Position numbers and translations under genes: made by a program. From Symsagittifera roscoffensis (lineage: Eukaryota > Xenacoelomorpha > Acoela > Convolutidae): 64,000 bases of DNA. Below, piece after piece: positions 12,236 through 24,829 of the stretch. Numbering within the stretch: position 1 is the first letter of the stretch; every line of letters begins with the position of its first letter. The notes beneath the pieces are model-generated. The model was not told the DNA's origin, did no database searches, and saw only the letters and a program-made list of their open reading frames with translations. The stretch lies in NCBI RefSeq assembly GCF_963678635.1, contig NC_087070.1, positions 49,147,467 through 49,211,466 of the forward strand, given 5' to 3'.

Positions 12236-14094
12236 ACAGTTTTTGGGAAAAAATATTGAAAAACTGTAACCTTTGGACAAAATTGATAACCAAGTGAAAA
12301 AATTTGAGTGTTACGAAATTATTACGACTGATTAGCTATCCTCAATTCTACTTAGGTAATTATATGCAATTTGCTCTGCAGCATAAATCGCCACGCTTAA
12401 AAGAATTTTTACGCTTTGAACATTATTAATAAAGTCTTCAAACGCGCATAAATTAGTCCAGAGCATTGCCAAATTGGTCATTATTAAACGCCCAGAATTT
12501 GCAAAAAATGATTGAAGTAAAAATATCTTTTTATATTTGATTTTAGGGAGTCAGCAACTTCAATATGGTATAAAAATTGTTGTCCAAAAATATTATTTCA
12601 ATCGACGAAAAAAGACTGAATAAAAAACCGTCCCAAACATAATTTTTCCATTTTCTCCTAAAGTTAGAACAATTAACTGCTTAAGATCAGTTTGAAATGG
12701 TTAAAATTGCTGCTTACATTTTTATTAGGAAGTTCATCATGCAACATTGCAACATTGGCACTTTTCAATATTGACAGTTTTCGAGAAAACTTTAGCAAAT
12801 TGACTATCTTTTTAGTTTTGAAAACAAGACGCTGGAATTTGTTTGGAATTTAAAATATCATCTTGCATAGGCATCAGAAACCTTATTTCATGATTTGTTT
12901 CGAACGTCGGAAAAAAAGAAAAAACTGATCTTTCAAGGCTTTTTTCAGGTCGTGAATTTTTCGAGTGCTATCTAAAACACGACTGATTGTCGAGGATCTG
13001 TTTATTTGGTTTTAAACAATGTTTCAGCGCTTGAAGAAATTACGGATTAATTATGTGTGATCGCAATAACAATTACTGACGGAAGCTTAAGTGCAGTTGT
13101 ATTCAATATTTTTGAAGCCGTATTTTATACTGTTTGTGTGAAGAATGATCAGTACCACCCTTCAATGAGTTGATGCAGGCTTTGCAGAAAATTGTTTAGA
13201 TTATTAATTTTTTTTTAAAAATCGATGTTCACCAAAATAACTTTTTTTGGCAATGTATGCGACATTTGTTCTCTCAATAAATTAGAACCACGTCCAAGCA
13301 GGCTATCATTATCGCTTAACTTCCAAAAAAAATGTTTACTCAAATTATCAGAAAAGTAAAGAGCCCGGATTGTTAGAAATCGAGTGGTTTTTGAAATAAC
13401 TTTTCAAACGATAACTTTGAAGATAAACATGAGCGTAAACATCTTTTTGGATTTTTTCTTTTAATTCTGTTAAATTTTGCCCATTGTTCTAATTTATGAA
13501 GACAATAAGAAATATTTAAGATCGGGTTTGTTGGTGTTCTGTTTCGACAGAACTCCATATAATCATTTTGATTATACCGATGAGCTCAGGACAATTTAAA
13601 ATCAAATTTTTGGTAATTTTTTTTGTAAACAGGGGCGAATTTAAGATTTTCTCAAGCAGGAGTGGATTTTCAAAAAAATTCCAAAGAAGTCGAATTTTCT
13701 ATAGGTCGGTCAAACTGATTTTTCTAGCTCTCCCAAAACTTTATAAAAACCTTAATGCAGAAATAGTTTTTTCTGGCGGGCGCTCCCCTTCAAAATTGTG
13801 TATAATTGTTTTTTTAAAAATAGGGCTTTTCGGCCGATAATGGAAGTCACAAAAATATCACAGGGGGACCATTTTTTGTGGCGATGTGGTCAAATCCCTG
13901 AGCGGGAGACAGCATCCGCCTCCACCTCCTAATTCTGCCCCTGTTTGTAAGGTAACCCTTTTCATATTTGGTTAAAAATTCAACTATTGTTCCGATTTTC
14001 GATTAAAGTGCGAAATATTTATGCAAGGGTGTTTTTTTAATCATTCAATATTCGACAATTTAACTGAGCGTTTTGACAAAATGATTTCAAACCA

Positions 14095-14340
14095 TTTGAA
14101 AGATATTGATGTTTTGAGCTCAAACTTTAAGAGATGTTTTACCTGTGGTTATTTCAGGTACGACAGCGGGGATTTGAAAATAGCAAATTGGGAAAATTAA
14201 CGCTCAATTTATTGCTGTCTTAGCAATATTACACGCGTAAGTGGCAAAATAATGCGTTTCAAAATGAATTGAAGCCAGCAACTTAGTCCTAATGAAACAA
14301 TGCGAGACGCCAAAGTCACCTTCTGCATATTATATGAAGT
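14095..14340 (+). repeat. Dispersed repeat D3, copy 1
   Basis: Shares ordered blocks with 59065-59330: GAAAGATATTG, GAGCTCAAA, TTCACCTGTG/TTACCTGTGG, AATTAACGC, ACGCGT and a related tail. Confidence 0.5.
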
Positions 14341-14434
14341 AAGAAGGCCAGCTCATTTTGAAGGACATTCTGGGAACGTTATGGTTAGTTTTGCAAAATA
14401 TCACATTCTTTCGAGCTAGATTGTTTCGAATCAA

Positions 14435-14890
14435 TTTGTAGAAAACATACCCTGATTTGCTAGTGAACACTAGAATCATCTTGATCCGTAGTTTTTTTAA
14501 TCATCTTCTTGCAATAAAATCATTAGCGTAGAACCAATAGTAACTTTAAATTCATTGAAACTTAGAACTAAGATAAAATTTTGCCATTGATCAAATCATG
14601 GCATAAAAGTTTCAAAATCATGGCAGCAAGCAAGAATAGACTAGAAGCGACCAATCTTCGCGAGACCTATACTTGCTTCTTGTTTTTCATATTTGAATGA
14701 TGATGAGTGCTCTAATGGTATAGGTATAGAACGGTTTTTGAGAAATAAAATGCCAAGTAATTATCCCATTAATGTTAATTGTAACCCTAACTACTTTTTA
14801 AAATATTTTTCTGCTTTAAACTGCCGAAATCCATATCCATTTCTAACTGTTGATCTACTGAAGAAATATATTCAGGTAAAAAATTCAATT
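14435..14890 (+). repeat. Long direct repeat R1, left copy (LTR-like)
   Basis: Begins TTTGTAGAAAACATACC and runs through GATGATGAGTGCTCTAATGG to ACTGTTGATCTACTG. Clearly the same as 16547-17020 with scattered substitutions and small indels. The two copies enclose about 1.7 kb of minus-strand coding debris, so they could be old LTRs, but I see no clean TG..CA ends or primer site. Confidence 0.7.
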
Positions 14891-15349
14891 AGTAAAGTAT
14901 TTGTTTTGTTTTTGGAGGGTCATTACTCGGTGTTAGGTCAATAAACCGATGTATCAGCAACCCAAAACTGGGCAGTCTAGATCAATACACCGAAAATGAA
15001 ACTAAATGATGAGTAAACTGAAAAAAGTGAAAAAGTTGTTCGCTAAATCAAAAATAAATTTACACAGTATCAATGTTTTCTATTAGTTGAACTTGCCAAA
15101 CAATTATGCGCAATATTGTTGTAAATTAATTTACGAAGCTAAATAGTTCGGTTAATCTACGAAAATAATTTTTTCATTTTGACGCTTTGATGCGTTTAGT
15201 CAAGCTGAGTTCGGAACCATGTTATCTAACCAGTTACCTAAATGCTAAATAATTTTTAAGTAATCATGAATACGTCTGCATTGAGCTATGAGTCGAGCTA
15301 CCAAAATTCAATTATGATCTATTATCATATTTCCAGGTAAGTTGATGCA

Positions 15350-16420
15350 TGAGCTAATCATGTCGGTTGAGGATCGACGTTGTCCTATTCGAGGGTTTTG
15401 TTAGTGTGCTACCCCCTGAGTTCGTCCTGCTACTCCCAGGCCCCTTTCCTAAATTCTTGATATCATCAAGTCTGCTCATTTTTGTTTGAGTACGCATCTC
15501 CATTTTAGCATCCAAGCTGCTGTCGAGAGCCCCAAGCGTCTGCTCTTGCTGAGTTCTCAGAATCTCATACCTTCCCGCATATCTTCGTGCAGCTTCATTT
15601 GTTAAGCTTCTCGAGTCATTCTCGGTAGACTCTTGGCCAGGCAACCATCTCTCCTCTCAATCGTTTGCGTTTCATTAGGACTGGTTTCTTACTGGTTTCA
15701 AAACATCTTTTTTTCAGACTCTCTTGTTTCACATGAACCGCCGTTTTAAGCTCACTTGTCCTAATTGACACTTTATGGTCCTTTTTGTCCATTTTGTCAA
15801 AAATCATTGTCAAGGCCTCTCGTCCACTGACCTTCCGTTGTCGGCTAAAGGCGCAACAAGAGGTGATGATACTCTCGTTGAGGGTAGCTTGGTAGTCGTG
15901 GACATTCGTGATCACTATCTGAACCTTGATGATTCTTGATATTAAGCCTTAACCTTTTGTACTGTCATGCGAAGTCTGGGTGCCGAAGTCATTTACACGC
16001 GAGCATTGGTACACGACACTGTTGCCGTCTTGATGACATCTGTTCTTATGAAGACATTGGACTTCTGCATTACACCAGAAGCATTTCTAGTTGTTCTGAC
16101 TGCTCCATATTTTTTAGAGTTGCCAATTCCACTCGTCCCAGGCACGTCCTCTTCCTGAGTCTAGCTATCACATTTCAATTATCAGTTATCAGGCCCGGAT
16201 CTCATCGAGAGGGAAAAGAAGTTTTTCAGAATATATTTTATCCGTTCAAAAAAGGAAGGAGGTGTCGCTTCCTTATCCAACTCTCCGTGTGTCAATGTAA
16301 TTCCGCGGGTACAATTTCAATCACAGGTCTTTCACATGAGATATCAGACAGCTTCAACATTTCTGCTCAATCCACTGGTCGTATCCCGAATAGTTTCGTT
16401 TCGCTTGTCAACTAATTTGT
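15350..16420 (-). pseudogene. Unidentified degraded coding region between the R1 repeats
   Basis: The minus strand carries open stretches in shifting frames: 15915-15616 (99 codons, Lys/Arg-rich, including REALTMIFDKMDKKDHKVS) and 15644-15354 (96 codons, Glu/Arg/Ser-rich), with weaker coding-like text up to 16420. Composition looks like a gag or nucleic-acid-binding protein, but I recognise no domain. Stops and frameshifts indicate a dead element. Confidence 0.35.
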
Positions 16421-16546
16421 CCTGATTTCATTAGTTTTATGTTGCTCAGAATCTTCTCTTACGTTAACTGGACTACGATGCATTTCTGGTCGCAATGTTT
16501 TCACTGGTTTTCACTTGTATTCCGAGACTTTTTTTACCCAAATTAG

Positions 16547-17020
16547 TTTGTAGAAAACATACCGTAGTTTGCTATTGAACACACATTAGTATTATCCTGA
16601 TCCCTAGTTTTTTCAATCATCTTCGTGCAATTAGCTCATTAGCGTAGGATCAATAGTATCTTTTAATTCAATGAAGTTAGGACTAAGGTAGAATATTGCC
16701 ATTGATCAAATCGTGGTACGAAAGGTTCAAAATCGTGGCAGCAAGCAGAATAGTTTAGAAGCGATCGACCTTCGTAAGACCTTTTTTGTTAGTTGTTTTT
16801 TAAAATTTGAAGTGATGATGAGTGCTCTAATGGAATTGGTATAGACCAGAGATTAGAGAATTAAAAGTGCCAAGTAACCCAAACTGTAATGTTAATTGTA
16901 ACCCTTGATGTTTTTAAATCTTTATCTGCTTTATATTGATTTATTTGCTTTAAACTGCTGAAACCCAAATCCGTTTCTAACTGTTGATCTACTGGAGAAA
17001 AACGTTCAGGAAAAAAATTG
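16547..17020 (+). repeat. Long direct repeat R1, right copy (LTR-like)
   Basis: Partner of 14435-14890 (TTTGTAGAAAACATACCGTA ... GATGATGAGTGCTCTAATGG ... CTAACTGTTGATCTACTGG). Its end is fused to the inverted repeat at 16949-17272. Confidence 0.7.
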
Positions 17021-17272
17021 ATTTTGGTTGTGTGATCTTGTGTTTTTGCCAAGTGACAACTGAACAAATAGAAAAAAAAATTAAAAAAATAACTGCAGTT
17101 CACAGTTTTCACTTGGCAAAAACACAAAAAAAAATTAAAAAAATAACTGCAGTTCACAGTTTTCACTTGGCAAAAACACAAGATCCCACGACCACAATCA
17201 AATTTTTTACCTGAATAATTTTCTGCAAGAGATCAACAGTTAGAAACGGATTTAGTTTCGGCAGTTTGAAAC
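16949..17272. repeat. Large inverted repeat (cruciform-capable)
   Basis: Left arm 16949-17060 (CTGAAACCCAAATCCGTTTC ... GTTTTTGCCAAGTGACAACT) is the reverse complement, with a few mismatches, of right arm 17160-17272 (TTTTCACTTGGCAAAAACAC ... AGTTAGAAACGGATTTAG). About 100 nt separate them, filled by a tandem repeat. Confidence 0.85.
17072..17179 (+). repeat. 54-bp tandem repeat, two copies, at the centre of the inverted repeat
   Basis: The unit starts AAAAAAAAATTAAAAAAATA and continues ACTGCAGTTCACAGTTTTCA; starts at 17072 and 17126. It includes the CACTTGGCAAAAACAC end that pairs with the left arm. Confidence 0.9.
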
Positions 17273-17289
17273 AGATAATGCAAACTAGA

Positions 17290-19085
17290 GATGTTTTTTT
17301 TGAATATATTTTTCCAAGTTCGAACGCCTATATAGATGATGTATCAGTTAAATCAAAGGGATCCGAAAATGAACACATCGCATTGGTTGTGAAAACTTTT
17401 AAAAACTAGATAGAGAATATGGCTCTCAAGATAGACAATAGTGCGAAAAAATTTTGTAAATGGTTGAGCTACCACCACAAAAAAAACACAGGCATTACGC
17501 CGTTTGTAAGAAAAAAAATGGCTCCATTGATAAGATAAGCTAAGCTTACCGAAAGCGCATTTGCAGTCAAAATCATTGATGCGGTCAAAACGTAGCCTGC
17601 ACAAATACTTGCCAGCGTCGTAAGCCAACTATCCGGCACCCTTACGTTCCTAGCTCAGTAAGAAAAAAAATGAACTTAAAGTGACAACTGACTGGCATCA
17701 GCTTTTGATAACCTCAAAAAATAGGTTGCAAAAAGAACAAATCATTTTTCAGTCAGTTTACCTATTGGATAGACCGCATAACCTATTTTATTTCGAAATA
17801 AAACTTATCCTGGGGGCGCAAATTAGAATTGCGAATTACTTAGCTAGGCACCCCGTGGGTGAAGCATCACGCGTCAAGGTATATGATAAAATTTTTACTG
17901 TGATTAAAAATGGAACATTTCCGCATGTCTCTGGTTATGTCAAACCTAAGGACGCTGCCCGAAGACATAATACCGCCATAACCAATAGGATGCATGATTG
18001 AGCCAATCAGCGTGCAGTATGCAAATGCAAGACTAAGGCTAAATTGCAAGGCTAAAGCGTCAGCCAATCAGAGGGCGCGAATTTGCATATTGGAGTGCAA
18101 CAATCGAAAAAACGCGAAACAAATTGGAGAAAATACAAAGAGCAAATAACTGAGCCATCACAGATTATAAAATTTGCAAATTTCTCAAAATCTAATGACA
18201 AAATGATCATCAATAAGTAAATTTGACGACATCCAGATATCACGAGCGGGAGCAGCTCGGAAATTGAAAGAATGGATACCAAGCTGGAGGCAATCACATT
18301 AGGAACCAGTGATGTGAAGACCACCACTGTAAACTCGATTCCGTCGGCGTTTACAGGAGAGATCTCTCCACCGGTGATGAGTGTCTTCCCACGCACATGT
18401 AAGGTGGTAGGAAAATCCTATTGACTGCCGGAGCTACTCAGCCTTAAGATGACAGAGGCCAATATCATGGGAGACTGTGCTAGGAATCAGCGATATGATC
18501 ATGGGCAAGGACATGGAACTTGAGACGAAAGTGCGAGCCATGGAGACGTATCTACACGTGAGCGACCTCATGTAAAGGAGAACTGTTTGTGGATGGACGA
18601 ACCAAACATGGCGCGGGACGTGTGGCTGACGTATATCCACCTGAGTCTGGTGAACGCCGCCAACAAATGTCAGTACAGTAATGTACAAAACAGGTAAAAG
18701 CTAAAAACTTTGTGCGCCAAAGGCGAAATGGGAAAAGTATACGAATCAAGATAAACAAAAAATGTCTTCAGCTAGAATTTGATGCCCGCTTAAACATTTG
18801 ATCGAATCGGATCAGTATGTTCTAGCAGCGGTGCACATATCACATCTTCGAGTACTTATCACATTATCAAAAACTACATATCCCATCAAGGAGTATCGTG
18901 GAAAATCTTTTATGGATCAAGGGAACAGTTTCACTTCAAGAGCAGATAAATTTTTTTCTAGCACCAAAAATTTTGAAATCATATACTCTCTGGTAAATGA
19001 TCCCACAACTAAAAATTAGGTGAATTGTTGCATCTGTGCATTTGAAAACTTCGTCCTAACATACAAAAAAGAGGAGGGACACGAA
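17290..19085 (+). mobile_element. Ty3/gypsy pol remnant, family B, copy 3 (RT, RNase H end, integrase pieces)
   Basis: About 17325-17410 encodes YIDDVSVKSKGSENEHIALV, the RT active-site region. About 17835-17900 encodes RIANYLARHPVGEASRVKVY, the RNase H to integrase join. 18798-19019 encodes part of the integrase core (SDQYVLAAVH, then KSFMDQGNSFTSRADKFFSS with the second catalytic Asp). Blocks around 18230-18370 match 49540-49680 of family B copy 1. Stops and frame changes throughout make it dead. Its 3' part lies inside the tandem duplication starting at 18666. Confidence 0.8.
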
Positions 19086-20479
19086 AAATCAGAAAATCCA
19101 AAACAACCGCTCTGAAAAAATGCGACTGTGTTTCAATCTCTATTGTTTTTGCTGTCTTGTATGTGGTACAAGAAGAGGCTAATGGAAAACTGCACTACGT
19201 CCATTTTTACTCGATGGTTGCTGGAGAGAAGTCTCGTTGCTTTGCGTTGTAAATTTTTGCTGGACGTATAATTGTTTTCATTTGAAAAATGATAGTTGAA
19301 GCGGAGTAAATGTCGAATTCTACATAATCTAGAGTTGAATTTCGATTTTATTATTTGGAAACTTCCAGACAGCACATTATGTGAAAGTAATTTGTCAATT
19401 GGTGGATCGACAAGCGTTCATAAGATTTTGTTGAGATTGTCCCTTTTGATGCTCTTTTTTGTGATTCGCATCACCTTGTCAAAAGTGATATCGAGATTTC
19501 CCAGTTTTTGGCGGTATGCAGTCTGATAAATGTTTCAGTTAGAAGGGTACTGCTGAGAGAGACTCCTCTTAGAGTGTTGGAAACTTTTAGTACCTGGCGT
19601 GTTTACTGTGTGATGGATCAAAAACTCTTTTCCTACCAAGTTCTTTGGGAAATCGTCTAATTTGACAAAAACTTTTTTGCTGAAAAGACAATGATGATTT
19701 CCTGATACTTCCGAGTCTTGAATAGTCCGAGTCTTGAGTTGTTCTTAGTCGCTGTACAAAGCTGTTGAGCTAGTTTTTGACAAGTCAGCAGCTGTCTGGC
19801 AAACTTTGGTCACATTTCTAAAACATTTCAACTTGGCAGTATTTATTGGGTAGGTGACAAGTCGAAAACTGTAAGAGGTCGAGGGCTTCCTTGTCGTCTA
19901 CTGACAGGCTGCCATGTTCTGTTGAGGTTCTGTCGGCTTCAATGATCATCATTTTGACTCTATATCATCTGCAAAGACCCGAACTTGAGGGCGTTTTCTA
20001 TCCAAAACGAATTATTTTTCCAGACAAAATTGCTTTCATCTTGGCAGAGACCGTTAGTTTTTGGCAAAGACCGTTACGTTAGAGGGTTGATTGGTGTTTA
20101 TGTTTGTTATGTATTTTTGTACTATCGAGGTGCTATCATTGTGTTTATTGCTGTTGATGTGTATGGTAGAGCGTGAGCTTATTCTTGTTTCCGTCCGCCC
20201 TACACGTCAACGTTGAGTTTCAGTCGTCAAAAATTGGAGCTCAGTTGTATATTTTTGGCATGTTGTAATTGGTGATTGGGCACCATCGCTATGAAATGCT
20301 CTCCTTTTCCGACGATAGGGCAACAGAATTTTTTCGAGCAAACATCTTTTAGCGGCTCCTGGTGTCCTGATTGATGATGTTTTGTTTTATATTAAGTTTC
20401 GGGCTGTGGTTATTCGATTGGCTGACAGGAAATCTTTCTTGACTGGCTTGGCAGATCACTGCAGGTCTTGGCTTTTTCG

Positions 20480-20830
20480 TTAAATCACGTGCTCAAGTCG
20501 ATGGGCGAAGACTGGCCTAGATAAAGTTGAAGACTGAAGCGATGACATTCCAGCTCCAAAGGTGTCAATATTTGTCCCAAAAGTGTCTGAACATCCGTGA
20601 ACATTTTGATGTCTTTTGCTGCTGTTGCTATCGGTCTTGAACGGTGCTAGAACTGGCTGCCTGATTGTTGGTTTGACTACGATGGGTGTCTTGGAGTAGT
20701 CATCTGTTTTTCCTGATCTGTTATTTTGATTTATATTTTGATATTGTCTCTGCTGATTTCCGGTCCAAGTTGTCCTAGTTCCACGCTCTGCTGTCAAAAT
20801 GATTAAATAGTTTGCTGTGATTACGTTCAA
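20480..20830 (-). pseudogene. Unidentified open stretch in duplication unit 1
   Basis: 116 codons on the minus strand, Asn/Gln/Thr/Lys-rich (for example TTWTGNQQRQYQNINQNNR). A diverged counterpart lies in unit 2 (about 33200-33020). No domain recognised; it may be a retroelement gag or linker. The unit 2 version is broken by an extra 360 bp. Confidence 0.3.
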
Positions 20831-21884
20831 AAATTTAGATTGGCGGTTGTCGACTGATGTCCGGAGGAAATGTTTGCAGTATTGTTCTATAGGGCTTGAG
20901 AGTAAGGAGAAGAGTTCCAGGAAGACGCTGTGTTTGAACGGCGTGGAGATTGTTTGTTCCTGGTGTATGAAGTTGACAATTGACGAATTGCTTTCCAGTC
21001 AATTGGGTTTGATATCCAATTAAAGGTGGTGTTAAAGGCTAAAACCTGGCGCTAAAATAATCTTGTAGGTTCCTGCTGTCTGTTGTCAAGTTTGATTTAA
21101 GTTCCGAACTTGAATTTTTGCTGCGTCGCATAATATTGATTTTCTTAAATGCGCGAACGACAAGTCAAATTTTCGAATTTTTGAAATATTGACTTGGTTA
21201 CGGTATTTAATCCGTGTCCTAAAATTGGCTGTTTGGGAATTTAATTATTGTAATTTTTGTTTTTTTTTCCAGGTAAGGAAATCTGAAAAACAATCAAGCG
21301 TCGTCCTCTGTAGTACTTCGATCAGTAGTAGAAGTGGTATTTGTCGCCGTGGCATTATTCCTTGCATAGAAAAGTATGATGAACATTTTCGTGAATGGAG
21401 GTCAGCCGAGATCTCGAACTTCAGAAAGTTCAAGAAAAATCATAACTCTTTTTTTTTCAAAAAAAGTTTTATCCGTAAATTGTTTACCATCAATCCCTAT
21501 CAGTACTAATTAGAGAATGAAACATTCGGTCTCAATAACATCTACTGTTTTGTCATTTTACTTTTAAAGGTACTCAAAAATTTCACTGAAAATTGATATA
21601 AATAAACTAAGTAGCCATGAGTTTCCCAATCGACTATCGACTTATCTGTCTAGTTTTTTTGAAAAGTGTAAAACATGTATGCAAGTAGTACAATTATACG
21701 ACACTAGGATGGGGGGGTGCTTAGGTGATCCCTTAAGGGATCATTGGGTATAGATTATACCTAATAATCCCTATGTAAAATATTCATCCTAAAGATCCCG
21801 ATGTTAATTTTTATAGCTAATGATCCGTATGTAAAAAATTTTCCGTAAAAATATTTCACACAAAATTTTCCAATAAAAGGTACG

Positions 21885-22288
21885 CTGTGAGAGAACCTCT
21901 AGGACGAGGATCAAAAGAAGTGAACTTAGAACAGAGCCCTGATTTTTACCGACATTCATTTTGAAATTTTCGCTGTACTGGCCGTTTAGTCTAACCTAGC
22001 TCCGGGCATTACAGTACATACCCCGGATGACCTGCACTGCCCTTTCCTCGACACAATAATTTTGAGGGGCTATCACGGTACATTCGTGGGTACACGGTCA
22101 AAAGCTTTCTCGAGATCCACAGAAGGACAGTAGAGAGGCCTGTTAGCAGCAATGTGTTTTTCTTGTAGCTGTCGAATAGTGAATATGGTATATAAGCACC
22201 ATCCTACGAAAAATATAATCAAGCATTCGTTCTACCAGCATCATGATTTCATCTGTGAGTTTCAGTCCATGAGAGTTGCCACGATTTA
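21885..22288 (-). mobile_element. LINE reverse-transcriptase fragment (unit 1 copy)
   Basis: The minus strand shows PSVDLEKAF, the RT domain A Asp motif of non-LTR elements, around 22130-22105, then VRGMYCNARS-like and NQGSVLSSL-like text around 22020-21935, in broken frames. It is the same LINE as 34535-36900, truncated by the duplication breakpoint. Confidence 0.75.
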
Positions 22289-22509
22289 GGTTTTTGTCGG
22301 CATCTCAAGCCCTAGTACGAATCGCAGTAGTAAACGAGATCTATAGTTTCAACCACGGAAGTGAGAACAAAATCAGTAATCAGATGTCAGTAATGTACAA
22401 AAGTAGGTAAAAGCTAAAAAATTTGAACGCCAAAGGCGAAATGGGAAAATTATACGAACCAAGATAAACAAAAATGTCTTCAGCTAGAATTTGATGCCCG
22501 CTTAAACAT

Positions 22510-22749
22510 TTGATCGAATCGGATCAGTATGTTCTAGCAGCGGTGCATCGGTTATCGCGCTGCCACATATCACATCTTCGAGTACTTATCACTTCATCAA
22601 AAAATACATATCCCATCAAGGAGTATCGTGGAAAATCTTTTATGGATATAGGGAACAGTTTCACGTCAAAAGCAGATAAATTTTTTTCTAGCACCAAAAA
22701 TTTTGAAATCATATACTCTCTGGTAAATGATCCCAGAACCAAAAATTAG
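22510..22749 (+). pseudogene. Ty3/gypsy integrase core fragment, family B (unit 2 copy)
   Basis: 79 codons including SDQYVLAAVHRLSRC and the second catalytic Asp region as FMDIGNSFTSKADKFFSS (the Gln after Asp is Ile here). Near-identical to 18798-19019, from which it differs by a 15-bp insertion and substitutions; ends at a TAG. Confidence 0.8.
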
Positions 22750-23132
22750 GTGAATTGTTGCATCTGTGCATTTGAAAATTTCGTCCTAACATACAAAAAA
22801 GAGGAGGGGCACGAAAAATCAGAAAATCCAAAACAACCGCTCTGAAAAAATGCGACTGTGTTTCAATCTCTATTGTTTTTTGCTGTCGTGTATGTTGTAC
22901 AAGAAGAGGCTAATGGCAAACTGTACTACGTCCATCTTTACTCGATGGTTGCTGGAGAGAAGTCTCGTTGTTTTGCGTTGTAAATTTTTGCTGGACGTAT
23001 TATTGTTTTCATTTGAAAAATGATAGTTGAAGCGGAGTAAATGTCGAGCTGGCTTCGCAATCTAATAATTGTATTTGTGTCGGCTTGGTTATGAATTTTG
23101 AGCTGGCTTCGTTCAATTGATTCGAGGGTTTT

Positions 23133-23491
23133 TCATTGGATTTGACTCATGCTGTCATCTTTCAGGCCTTTTTCGGCTGTAGTCAGCTGTTCGCTGAAGC
23201 TGAGATTGACTTTTTCGGCTGTAGTTAGCTGTTCGCTGAAGCTCAGATTGACTTTGTCATTGGAATATCGGTCGAAAGCTGATATTTTGAATGAGCGGGC
23301 CAAACTGACAAAAATCTCTTCTCGAAGTCTTTGAACCATCGGGAGTCTGTTGTCCTGACGCATGCTTTGTACAGACGTGTTTTATTCTCTGGAACGATGT
23401 TTCCAATTTTGTTGTGATGTTGAGTCCAAAGTAATATGATGAAGTTGAGGCGGCTTTGGAAGATCCGGTGGCTCTCAATTGTTGAATTCAT
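23133..23491 (-). pseudogene. Unidentified coding fragment with an internal 14-residue tandem repeat
   Basis: Two overlapping minus-strand frames (23491-23243 and 23363-23133) read as protein, e.g. TTDSRWFKDFEKRFLSVWPA and REEIFVSLARSFKISAFDRY, with KVNLSFSEQLTTAE twice in a row. Found only in unit 2. Gag-like in character but not recognised. Confidence 0.35.
23169..23252. repeat. 42-bp tandem repeat, two copies
   Basis: Units start TTTTTCGGCTGTAGT at 23169 and 23211; 42 bp keeps a reading frame (14 codons) and the copies differ by two bases. Confidence 0.9.
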
Positions 23492-24490
23492 TCTTCGTAG
23501 AACGGTCGCATTGTCCCACCAGAGATTTGTATTTCGATTTCGATGGTTAATGGCATGCTATCAATGGGCAAATCCGGCAGGCTAAGCTTTGCCTCTTACA
23601 GCCTACAGTTCATGGGTTGCTATTTTATTCATTTGACGGGGTTCTGGTGGTTTTCCGTTCAAGAATTTAACGTCGACTGTTTCTTCATCATAATTAATCC
23701 TAAAGTAGTCAATGGATGTGAGGCCAAGTTCAGAGGCGTCGTTGAAGAAATGTCAAAGTTTTGTTGAGCTGTTGTTTTCTTCTTTTCATTCATAGAGACC
23801 CGTCAGATATTTCAAACTAAATGTGGTAATCTCTGAAGGCAAATTGTCAATGGCAAACAGTAGAATGACATCCTCATGCTAAGTATGATCAAAGTTTCAG
23901 CAGATTTTTTTAAAAATTTGATCTGAGGCTGTCGCTATTTCTAAGAGGTTCTCGTTAGACATAATCTAGAGTTGAATTTCGATTTTTTTATTAGGAAACT
24001 TCCAGACAGCACATTATGTGAAAGTAATTTGCCAATTGGTGGATCGACAAGCGTTCATAAGATTTTGTTGAGATTGTCCCTTTTGATGCTCTTTTTTGTG
24101 AATCGCATCACCTTGTCAAAAGTGATATCGAGATTTCCCAGTTTCTGGCGGTGTGCAGTCTGATAAATGTTTCAGTTAGAAGGGTACTGCTGAGAGAGAC
24201 TCCTCGTAGAGGGTTGGAAATTTTTAGTACATGGCGTATTTACTGTGTGGTGGATCAAAAACCCTTTTCCTACCAAGTTCTTTGGGAAATCGTCTAATTT
24301 GACGAAAACTTTTTTGCTGAAAAGACAATGATGATTTCCTGATACTTCCGAGTCTTGAATTGTCCGAGTCTTGAATTGTTCTTAGACGCTGTAGAAAACT
24401 ATTGAGCTAGTTTCTGACAAGTCAGCAGCTGTCTGACAAACTTCGGTCACCTTTCAAAAACATTTCAACTTCGCAGTATTTATTGGGTAG

Positions 24491-24829
24491 TGTTAAAAAA
24501 ATTAGGATAACACTCGTTGATGATTAAGAGTGCAACTTAAACTAAGACTAGAATAAGACTAAGATTGATTAAGATTCCTACGATAATTGTAGGCTTTTAT
24601 TTAAGACTAAATAAAAGACGGTAATGCTAACTAAAGTAAAAGATGTTTAAAAGATTGAATTTGTTTCGGTTAATTTGTTGCATATGATAAAAGATAGTGC
24701 GCAAATTCCAAGTCTACCAAAAGCCGTTGCGCTTTTGGTAGGTGTATATAAATTAACACCGTATGAATTAACAACGTAAAGGTCACGATCAGTATAGAGG
24801 TTAAATGATCAAACAATAATACATTTACA
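24491..24829 (-). repeat. Family A 3' LTR
   Basis: Plus strand runs TGTTAAAAAAATTAGG ... ATACATTTACA, canonical TG..CA. It contains a perfect 11-bp hairpin, CTACCAAAAGC / GCTTTTGGTAG (24715-24725 and 24732-24742), a TATATAAA at about 24746, and AATAAA-type signals on both strands. Confidence 0.95.

Larger units (their letters stand above)
9871..14094. other. Gene-free AT-rich stretch
   Basis: Poly-A/T tracts and short unsupported open frames only; I see no conserved protein signature in either strand beyond the dispersed repeats listed separately. Confidence 0.5.
18666..22288. repeat. Segmental tandem duplication, unit 1
   Basis: Collinear with unit 2 (22384-34943 minus inserted DNA). Matching landmarks: GATCGAATCGGATCAGTATG (integrase piece), ACTTCCAGACAGCACATTAT, AACTGTAAGAGGTCGAGGGC, GGCGGTTGTCGACTGATGTC, TAGGATGGGGGGGTG and the LINE RT piece ending GAGAGTTGCCACGATTTAGG. 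Relative to unit 2 it lacks about 900 bp (23046-23960) and has about 220 bp of its own (about 20010-20235). Breakpoints fall inside the family-B integrase at the left and inside a LINE at the right. Confidence 0.9.

Noticed and set aside
15936-16415. 159-codon plus-strand open frame
   Set aside because: The reading looks like the complement of minus-strand coding debris; no motif supports the plus strand.
24746-24753. TATATAAA in the LTR as the element promoter
   Set aside because: It reads as a TATA box on the plus strand, opposite to the element's sense, so I do not assign it as the family A promoter.
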